In this document: positions 57,337 through 64,000 of the stretch, one piece after another | Layout of the letters: every line of letters begins with the position of its first letter | Numbering within the stretch: position 1 is the first letter of the stretch | Assembly (NCBI RefSeq): GCF_000226115.1 | Contig: NC_016457.1 | Location: forward strand, 6,014,001-6,078,000 | DNA: 64,000 bases | Direction of reading: 5' to 3' | Origin: Thermothielavioides terrestris NRRL 8126 | Taxonomy: Eukaryota > Ascomycota > Sordariomycetes > Sordariales > Chaetomiaceae | The notes under the pieces: model-generated | The model's input: only the letters and a program-made list of their open reading frames with translations | Told to the model about the DNA's origin: nothing | The model's database searches: none | Program-made: the position numbers and the translations under genes

Positions 57337-59271
57337 TTACACCACGATCCCCCTCTGCGCCCACCCGTTCCGGCCCTTCCAAGCCCACAGGACCAGCCCG
57401 CAAGCGATCCACACACTGGCCGCCATCCCCCAGAAGGCCGGCGCGTAGCACGCCTGGCCATAGCACAGATTACCCTGTTCTCCTTCTCCTTGACCACCAC
57501 CACCACCCCCTCCGTTCCCATTCCCATCCCCATTCCCATTCCCGTTCCCAGCCGCGGCCTGGTACACGGCCGAGTAGACGGCGCCCCACAGCGCGGCGCC
57601 CAGGGCGGGGAACATGGCCACGATGCCCCAGTTGGTCGCGAAGTTCTCGACGCCCCAGATGACGGTGATGATGATGGGCGCCAGGCTGAAGACGGCGCCG
57701 TAGCCGGCGCCGACGAGCGCCGAGACCACCCACAGCCGCCCGCCGTGCGCCTGCGCGAAACCCGACGCCAGCAGCGCCAGGCCTAGCGAGAGCAGCAGGG
57801 CGAAGAAAAGGAGGAAGGCCACGCGGGAGATGGGTCGGAGGGCCAGCTTGCTGTCGTTGTTGCTGTTGTTGTTATTGTTGTTGCTGCGGGTGGTGGTGAT
57901 TTGGACGTGGCGGGCTTTGGGGCTCGGCGCGAGCAGGTCGGTCAGCGTGCCGGTGAGCAGGCGGACGGCGGTGCTGGTTATGCCGATGATGGAGACGTGC
58001 GTGGCGGCCAGGGTGGGCTTGTCGGCGAGGTGGAGCGTGGGCGGGTACAGGGTCTTGATGACGGTGCCCACGTTGTTGATGAAGGCCTCGCCGGGGCCGA
58101 TCATCAGGACGAAGCCGAGCGCGAAGCACCACATGGTGTGGTCGGCGAGGAAGCGCCGGGTTTCGGCGTTCAGCACCCACTGCTTCTTCAGCCGGGCCTC
58201 TTCCTCCTCGGGGTCCTTGATGCCCGCGTCCTCCATCTCGTCGAAGGGGTCGCTCCGCTCCACCGTGCCGTACCCGTTTTCGGACCTGCCGGGAGTGAAC
58301 ATCGCGCTGCCGTCCAAGATGCCGCTCCGCTCCAGCTCCTCGACCGCCTCCTCGATCAAGTCCTTCTCGTTCACGATAGTGAGCCCAAACGCGCCAATCA
58401 CGCCGACCACGACCAGCAGCACCGCCAAGAAAACGAAGAAGCGGAACACATCGACCTCCCCCTCCTCGCCGCCCGGCACCGCAAACAGCCGGCTGCCCAC
58501 CTGGCTCAACCACATGCCGCTCAGCCCGAACGCAGCAATGGGACCGGCCACGGCCAGGCCCCTGTGCTTCCCCCTCCCGAAATTCTTCGCGCACGTCGCC
58601 ACGGCGCTCATGTACATGGAGCACGTGCCGACGCCGATGGCCAGGAACGCCAGCACCATCAGCACATACCACCCCTGGGCCGCCGGGCCCAATCCTCCTC
58701 CTCCTCCTCCTCCTCCAGAGGTGCTCGCATCCTCCTCTCCCCTCCCGCCATCACCATCTCCCACCCCAATTCCATCCCCGTTCCCAACCCGCGCACACGC
58801 GCCCCGATACGCGACAGCGGCCCCCGCGTACCCCGCGCCGAACGAGGCGGCAGCCAGCAGCGCCAGCGGGCGGGGCCCGGCGCGGTCGCACAGGTAGCCG
58901 AGCAGCGGCACGGGCAGGTACATGGCGGCGGAGGCGGCGGCGGCGAGGCCGTTGACGGCGAGCTGGGAGTAGCGCAGGCGGGCCTGCAGCAGGGGCGCGT
59001 AGAGCGAGAAGATAGTCACGGAGCCGGCGCAGAGGGCGGAGAGCAGCGCCGCGAGCAGGGAGAGCGTGCGGATGGCGCGGGCGCGATTGCGGGTGTGGCT
59101 GCGGCCGGTGGGGGAGGAGGAGAGGCGGGAGGATGGGGATCGGGAGGGGGATGAGGACCGGGATGGGGAGAGCGAGGGGGAGGGGGAGGCTGCTGCTGGT
59201 GGTGTGCTGGATCGAAGCAGCGGGCTGGTTTCGTCGCCCGGCGCGGCGGGGCGGGGTGAGAAGGGGGACAT
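57337..59271 (-). CDS. MFS transporter, MCH1-like (644 aa)
   Basis: A single long minus-strand frame from ATG 59271. The N-terminus is Ser/Pro/Arg-rich with a dileucine-type ETSPLLR motif common in vacuolar proteins. About 12 membrane helices follow in two halves: LSLLAALLSALCAGSVTIFS, YSQLAVNGLAAAASAAMYLP and GLAVAGPIAAFGLSGMW in the first, and HTMWCFALGFVLMIGPGEAFINNVGTV in the second. An acidic cytosolic loop (DPEEEEARLKKQWVL) separates them. This is the arrangement of the fungal 'probable transporter MCH1' group of monocarboxylate-permease homologues, whose substrate is not established. Low-complexity insertions (Gly runs, an Asn run around SNNNNNNSNN, repeated GNGNGDG) are unusual and expand the loops. 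The frame is open further upstream to 59589, but that would overlap the divergent gene, so the ATG just before SPFSPRPAAPGDETS was chosen. Confidence 0.85.
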   Translation of the reverse strand: MSPFSPRPAAPGDETSPLLRSSTPPAAASPSPSLSPSRSSSPSRSPSSRLSSSPTGRSHTRNRARAIRTLSLLAALLSALCAGSVTIFSLYAPLLQARLRYSQLAVNGLAAAASAAMYLPVPLLGYLCDRAGPRPLALLAAASFGAGYAGAAVAYRGACARVGNGDGIGVGDGDGGRGEEDASTSGGGGGGGGLGPAAQGWYVLMVLAFLAIGVGTCSMYMSAVATCAKNFGRGKHRGLAVAGPIAAFGLSGMWLSQVGSRLFAVPGGEEGEVDVFRFFVFLAVLLVVVGVIGAFGLTIVNEKDLIEEAVEELERSGILDGSAMFTPGRSENGYGTVERSDPFDEMEDAGIKDPEEEEARLKKQWVLNAETRRFLADHTMWCFALGFVLMIGPGEAFINNVGTVIKTLYPPTLHLADKPTLAATHVSIIGITSTAVRLLTGTLTDLLAPSPKARHVQITTTRSNNNNNNSNNDSKLALRPISRVAFLLFFALLLSLGLALLASGFAQAHGGRLWVVSALVGAGYGAVFSLAPIIITVIWGVENFATNWGIVAMFPALGAALWGAVYSAVYQAAAGNGNGNGDGNGNGGGGGGGQGEGEQGNLCYGQACYAPAFWGMAASVWIACGLVLWAWKGRNGWAQRGIVV

Positions 59272-59457
59272 GGCTTGTTGTGGGAAGGGCGAGGATGGCG
59301 GGCGCGGTGGTCGGTGGAAAGACAGGCTGGTGAATGCGATGGAGTGACACGGCCGGGTTGGGATTGGCAATTGGCCAGGAGTGGCCGTTGCGCGGGTGAT
59401 GGTGCTGGTGAACGTGGTGGGAAGTCCAAAGGAAGAGGGGACGGGGAGGATGAGAGC
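59272..59457. promoter_or_regulatory. Compact divergent promoter (186 bp)
   Basis: The start codons of the MCH1-like gene (-) and the next gene (+) are only 186 bp apart, so both must be driven from this segment or from overlapping 5' regions. No specific factor site was recognised. Confidence 0.5.
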
Positions 59458-60324
59458 ATGACGGAGGCGGGCGGGCCCTCGCGGCAGGGCAGCCAGGCGA
59501 GCATTGCCAGCGGCGCGAGCGGCGGGCCCGGCCACGGCGGCGCCGTCAACCCCTTGGCGGCGTACTTGCGCACCATCACCGACTGGCACGCCAAGTCGGC
59601 CGAGATAGTCGACTTTGTCACCAACCCCGTCACCACCAGCCAGCCTTCCCCAGCGGCTCGTCGATCCTTCTCCTCCGACGCCAGCACCAAGCCCGAACCA
59701 GCCTCAATCCCAACCCCGACTCCCACCACGACTCCCACCACGCGCCGCCCCCTCCCCTCGCACCCCACCAAGCCGAAAACCCCCACCACCACCACAACCA
59801 CCACCGAGAACAACAATAACAACCCGCCCCCTCACAAACCAACCCTGCCCATCGCCCTCCTCCCCGCCGGCTTCTCTCTCACCCTGTCGGACCGCTTCGC
59901 CTGCGCGGTGCCCATCGCCGACGCCTACGCGCCCGTCGACCACTGGCAGTGGATGGCCACGCTGTGGCGCGGCATCGTCGGCCCCGACCTGGTCATCTAC
60001 GCCGCGCCCGCTGCGCCCGCGCCCGCGCGCGCTGCTGCTTCTGCTTCTGCTTGTCATGGTGGTGCTGCTGCCGGTAGTGTTGGTGGTGGTGGTGGAGGTG
60101 GAGGGACGGTGGAGGTCAGGAGTGCCGGGCTGGTTGTTGTGCGTTTGCCGGCTCCGGCGCCGGCGTCGGGAGAAGGCGACGGGGCCGCGGGGGAGGTGGC
60201 GGTCGTGGATGAGAAGGTGCAGCGGCGGCTCGGGTTTGAGATTGTCGAGTGGGTGAGGAGCGCCGGGTGGGTGGACTCTGAAAGGGGGAGGGTGGATGAA
60301 GGGCACGGGGCGATGGAGTACTAA
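59458..60324 (+). CDS. Conserved fungal protein of unknown function (288 aa)
   Basis: An uninterrupted frame from ATG 59458, starting TEAGGPSRQGSQAS. A likely conserved block is NPLAAYLRTITDWHAKSAEIVDFV near the N-terminus. A second block after a Thr/Pro/Asn-rich linker is FSLTLSDRFACAVPIADAYAPVDHWQWMATLWRGIVGPDLVIY, followed by an Ala/Gly-rich insertion and a C-terminal VEVRSAGLVVVRL...QRRLGFEIVEWVRSAGW. I recall similar proteins in Pezizomycotina, sometimes loosely annotated, but no function is visible in the sequence. No membrane helix. It shares its promoter with the MCH1-like transporter. Confidence 0.75.
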   Translation: MTEAGGPSRQGSQASIASGASGGPGHGGAVNPLAAYLRTITDWHAKSAEIVDFVTNPVTTSQPSPAARRSFSSDASTKPEPASIPTPTPTTTPTTRRPLPSHPTKPKTPTTTTTTTENNNNNPPPHKPTLPIALLPAGFSLTLSDRFACAVPIADAYAPVDHWQWMATLWRGIVGPDLVIYAAPAAPAPARAAASASACHGGAAAGSVGGGGGGGGTVEVRSAGLVVVRLPAPAPASGEGDGAAGEVAVVDEKVQRRLGFEIVEWVRSAGWVDSERGRVDEGHGAMEY

Positions 60325-61723
60325 TGATTAGATTGTCTTGGAAGGGCGGGCGGGGCGCTGATGGCGCTAGGCTAATGTGCCTCGGTGCAGCGCGGGTTGT
60401 GGAGAGATGGCACGAAGATAGGGCTTGTACGTCCAACTCAACATACGACGCCTAATGCTTTTACTGTTTCATGGCCACGGTCGCTGTGGTTTTGACTTTG
60501 ACGGGCAGCCTGGGCCTGGGCCAGGCCCCGTAGAAAAGAACTGAGGAAGGACTGCGGCAGGAGAAGTCAACTGAAATCCATCCGGGACGTTAGTCTGCTG
60601 ACGTTAGTCTGCTAAGTGATCCGGATGGGAAACTTCCAGCCCTTCTCGCAACGGACGGTGATCTGTGGGAAGTAGTAGCTCCTGTGTTAATTCATGAGAT
60701 CCAGCTGTCGAGACGGCCTTCTCACGGTTGTGGACTTGGCCTGCACTTCTCCGCAAGAACGTCCTCGGCTTGTTCAAGGCTCCACCCAGGTCCGTGATCT
60801 TTTAATTGTTGTTTGAGGCGGGCGGGGGTCAGCTGCGGGCAGCAAATCCAGATTCAAACTTCATCTGTGGGCGATGATGCCTCGATCCCCCAAGACCGAG
60901 GCTCGATGAGAGCGTCTCAGCCAGATTCATTTCTAACCCAGTGTTCCCGTCCTTAACCTGCCACCCTATATACGGAATAGGCGTGCGTGTCTCATGTCTC
61001 GGCTAGCTGCCTACTTAATTTAAATTCCATACACAGGATGGCTGGATTACCATCTTTGCCGAAGTAAGGATTTCTGTTTGCTCAAGCAGTATTCAATACT
61101 TATCGGGATCCACTGCGCGGATTCGGACGAACAGCGATATCGATCGGGAAGCTCAACGACGATATCCAGTGGAAGACTGTGGAAGGCCCCAGAGAAGACG
61201 ATGATTCCCTCAACTTGACCAGACGAGGGGAATGCAGAATCCAAACTTGCGCACTTCCCCCTTTCGGGTGTATTTGGCGAGAAAACGACCTGCTTCAGGG
61301 CTTGGCCGCAAGATTGTAATCCGTACATACAGAATTATGCCGTGTCCAAAGTGCCGCCGCCCCTAAGCATTCATTCAATTGCCGTGCGTCGCCTACCTCT
61401 ACACGAGACGGTCCTAGTTCGTCTTAGGAGGTGTGAAAACTTGCCAACGGTTCCGGTCATGGACTTGTCTGGTAGAGTGGACTCGTTCTTTATTCGGCTA
61501 TTAGTCCTGGTACCTGTTCTTCTGGTGCCGTTCTAAGCACAACCAGCCTCTGCAGAGAGCGGAGAGGGCGCCGATATTGCTACATTTGCAAGGCAACGAG
61601 AAACAGAGCAGAGCTGGGGGTATTGGGAATAGCCACGATTGGCGCAGTGCCTGAGAAGAAACCAGGGGAAACGGAAGGTCTTCGCACTGCGGCTGTTGAA
61701 AGGTCAACATACCCTCCATGCTC
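60325..61723. other. Convergent intergenic region
   Basis: About 1.4 kb between the conserved protein gene (+) and the kinase gene (-). Short ORFs at 61047-61328 and 61342-61536 have no coding signature. A small direct repeat (GACGTTAGTCTGCT twice near 60590-60615) is the only pattern noted. Confidence 0.4.
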
Positions 61724-63236
61724 CTACTCGTCACTATAGCCCCTTAACCAGGAGTGACAGTATATCTGCAAGGCAGTCAGCCGTGCCTCGGGAAGCCAGC
61801 GAAGCAGGCCACTCAGGAGATCGAGGAACAACTCCTTGTCTTCGCCCTCCAAGGCGGTGACGCGGGACTCAAGTGACAGGCCGGTGGGCACCGGCACGGG
61901 ACCCTTCCATGTGCCTGATAATCAAAGAGAGGGGTCAGTTCGTTTGGGTTCAGCGTTCGTTTACGTCGTGGGGCATTGATCCATTGGCTCACCGTCTTCG
62001 GACCAATATTTGCTTGTCTCCCCGCTTCTCTTGAGAAATTCGGGCGGCGGCGGACCTAGGAGGGCCGTCATGGCGGCAAGGTGGTGGGCGTTGTTGAGCT
62101 CGGGGGAATCGGTGTCGTACACGTCGAAGAGCATTTTCGGCTCGAGCAGATCCCACGCCTGGAAATTATGTTATAATAGCGAGGGATTGACTGCCCGCAC
62201 CAGCAGAGCGTAATCTCGGAGGGCTTACCAACAACCCTACGGCCCACATGTCCACGGGACTTCCCCATTCCATGTTGAGAATGATCTCAGGGGCTCGGAA
62301 TTGCAGGGGCATGGCATGGCCAATATGCTCGCGGCCGATACGTGCCTGGCCAAAGTCGCAGATGGTGAGCGGGCCTGCGCCGCCCAGCATATACCGCGAC
62401 ACGTAGATAGACCGGTCCACGTCCTGCTTCCGGGCTGACGGCTCCCGGATCTCGTCCTCTTCTACCTTGGCAAGGATGGAGTCGTCCGTCATGGCGATGA
62501 GAAGGTTGTCCGAATGCAAGTCTGGGGGGCGGGGTCTGTCAATCATGTTGCTTACCATGACGGGAGATCAGATGATTAGGTGACTATACGACGACTCACC
62601 AGTGTGGACCACCTCGGCTTCGTGGAGATAGTCCAAGCCGACGAGGACCTGGTCGATCGCGGGCGTGACGAGCATTTTCATGAAGACGCGCGTCGGCTGC
62701 CGTTGCTGCATTGTCCTCAGGCTCATGCCCAACGGGGCCATGACGAACACCTCGTGGTCGCCGTGCGGGCCTGTCAGTGTGAATGAATCATGGAGCTCGC
62801 GGACATGTCGCTTGCCAGGATGGCCGGGGGTGACAGTAGTGACACTGGCCAGGTGGTGGAAGACTACACGCTCCTGATTGTGTCTCAGGCTGTTGATGTG
62901 CACTTTAAGCGTCCAGTACTTCCCATCCCTAGTGATTCATAGGCTGTCAACAATCATTCGACAGCAGCCTGAATAATCAATCCGACAGAACATGAATGAA
63001 TTCGTACCTTAGGTCTCGACCCAGCCAGACAGTGGAAGTGACGCCATAGCCGAGCTTGGCGACGACCTGGTAGTGCTCCCCAGTGACTTCTCCGATGCGC
63101 ATTGGATAGTACTCGTCGCGGTTGTAGCAGGGAAGCGTCTCTTCCTCGACCTTGTCGGCGGGGTCGATGACTTGGAATCCGCTTGTCGGGAAGACCCGCG
63201 GGGCTTGTTGTGATGCTGCCGCCGCGGGCTGCAAAT

Positions 63237-63268
<32 letters not shown>

Positions 63269-63417
63269 ATAGCGAGGGCTGGTGCTATTGTTGCTGATGA
63301 CGATGTTGTGGCTGATGGAAGAGGGGCGCGCGAGGGCATCAGGGGACTGCTTGTGGCTTTTGTGAGGGAATGGAGGCGCCGTGCGAAACGCGCTCGAAAA
63401 GCTTGTCGGGCAAGCAT
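61724..63417 (-). CDS. SRPK-like protein kinase, five exons (462 aa)
   Basis: Minus-strand exons 63417-63008, 62928-62600, 62521-62229, 62158-61993 and 61914-61724. Introns are GT-AG of 70-79 nt and phases agree. Kinase landmarks: Gly-rich loop KLGYGVTSTVWLGRD (121-135), Lys145 (WTLKVHI), catalytic loop HTDLHSDN with Asp247 and Asn252, metal-binding DFG at Asp302 (ICDFGQAR), and APE-type FRAPEIILNMEWGSPVDMWAVG. A short acidic insertion (EEDEIREPSARKQDVD) sits between catalytic loop and DFG, as in SR-protein kinases, but the protein lacks a very long spacer. The first ~45 residues are Arg-rich and amphipathic (LARQAFRARFARRLHSLTK) and could be a mitochondrial presequence (inference). A Ser run follows. 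This subgroup is expanded in filamentous fungi and its substrates are unknown. Confidence 0.88.
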
Positions 63418-63935
63418 GAGGCGCTTGGTAATGATAGTTGGGCACTTCAATGTCTTCTGAGACTGCGATTAAGGAAGAATTTGATTGGGATTGACGAGAT
63501 TCGGCCCGCCGCAACGGCCCGCCAACAAGTCGGACGTGCAGCTCGCCCTGAATGGCTGATCCCCCCGGCCCTGGATGGGTAAGGGGTGAAACCGCCAACC
63601 GGGCGCCTGATAGTAACAGAGCCTCTACTGCCTATCCTGAACGCCGTGCTCCTCTTTCACTCGCGTACTGGGCGGCCACCATTACTCTTAACAATGCGCA
63701 TAATCACAGAACAAAAGCTACCTGAGAAGGCAGCTCCTCGGCATCGAGGCTTGGCTGCGGACTGTTTTCGCAGTGAATCCAGGGCCAGGGAGATGAAATC
63801 AGGAACGACTATAAAAGGACGAGAACTGTGGTTCAGCTGGCATTACTGCATATATTTCTATATCGGCATATGCTACAAGGCCATTGAACCCATTCCGTGC
63901 TTCAGTTTGAATCCCATCTGGCAGCATCGGCGGCA
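63418..63935. other. Divergent upstream region of the kinase gene
   Basis: About 520 bp with no coding signal. It probably holds the kinase promoter and, if the next feature is real, that of the gene at the right edge. Confidence 0.35.
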
Positions 63936-64000
63936 ATGTCGAGAGAGTCAGGTCGTACTAGTACCGAAGAACTTCGCCGTCGGCGTACCCGCCTACATCA
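63936..64000 (+). CDS. Possible 5' end of a gene running off the right edge
   Basis: An ATG at 63936 in a CGGCAATGTCG context opens a frame (MSRESGRTSTEELRRRRTRL) that remains open to the window end. Only ~21 codons are visible, rich in Arg and Ser/Thr. It could equally be chance. Confidence 0.3.
   Translation, partial: MSRESGRTSTEELRRRRTRLH

Noticed and set aside
1..64000. tRNA or rRNA genes
   Set aside because: I looked for GGTTCGAATCC-type T arms and 5S-like boxes by eye and found none with a matching acceptor stem. A covariance-model scan (tRNAscan-SE or Infernal) would be decisive.

Overview
The window looks like nuclear DNA of a filamentous ascomycete, most likely a Sordariomycete and perhaps Sordariales (inference). 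The grounds are short GT-AG introns of about 45-200 bp with CTAAC/CTGAC-like branch sites, GC-rich third codon positions in genes, TTAGGG telomeric repeats, a transposon riddled with C-to-T nonsense mutations of the repeat-induced point mutation (RIP) type, and fungal gene families throughout.

Left block (1-21.7 kb), accessory-looking genes: a partial minus-strand gene off the left edge; a 749-aa coiled-coil protein of unknown function; an alpha/beta hydrolase; a nine-exon AAAP amino-acid permease; a GRDP/DUF1399-type protein; a membrane/F-box-like/Cys-rich protein with an unresolved first splice junction; a 1003-aa protein with an LRAT/NlpC-like His...NCQ-F signature and a Gly/Cys-rich tail; and a five-exon class 3 lipase.

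Dead block and fossil chromosome end (21.9-27 kb): a 3485-bp Fot1/pogo-like DNA transposon (TA target duplication, long inverted repeats, about 31 in-frame stops, internal 23-bp minisatellite), then a decayed short-chain dehydrogenase, then exactly 22 perfect TTAGGG units. The array is oriented as the telomere of the left block. It abuts the 3' end of an RGS-domain gene, and the telomeric repeat supplies that gene's stop codon.

Gene desert (28.7-41.3 kb): no convincing gene. It holds a 392-bp hAT-like MITE, a 26-bp perfect palindrome with relatives nearby, a 21-G run and about 15 copies of a roughly 130-bp tandem repeat.

Right block (41.3-64 kb), mostly housekeeping genes: a Ulp1-type SUMO protease, an MFS transporter with a 15-nt microexon, the tRNA wybutosine enzyme TYW4, a second MITE copy in inverted orientation, a mitochondrial phosphate carrier, an MCH1-like transporter divergent from a conserved fungal protein, an SRPK-like kinase, and a possible gene start at the right edge.

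The genes do not form an obvious single pathway. The most unusual structure is the junction at 26.8-27.0 kb, where a RIP-damaged subtelomere and its telomere are joined to a truncated signalling gene. Exon coordinates were worked out by hand from reading frame, splice consensus and family resemblance; no database search was possible.
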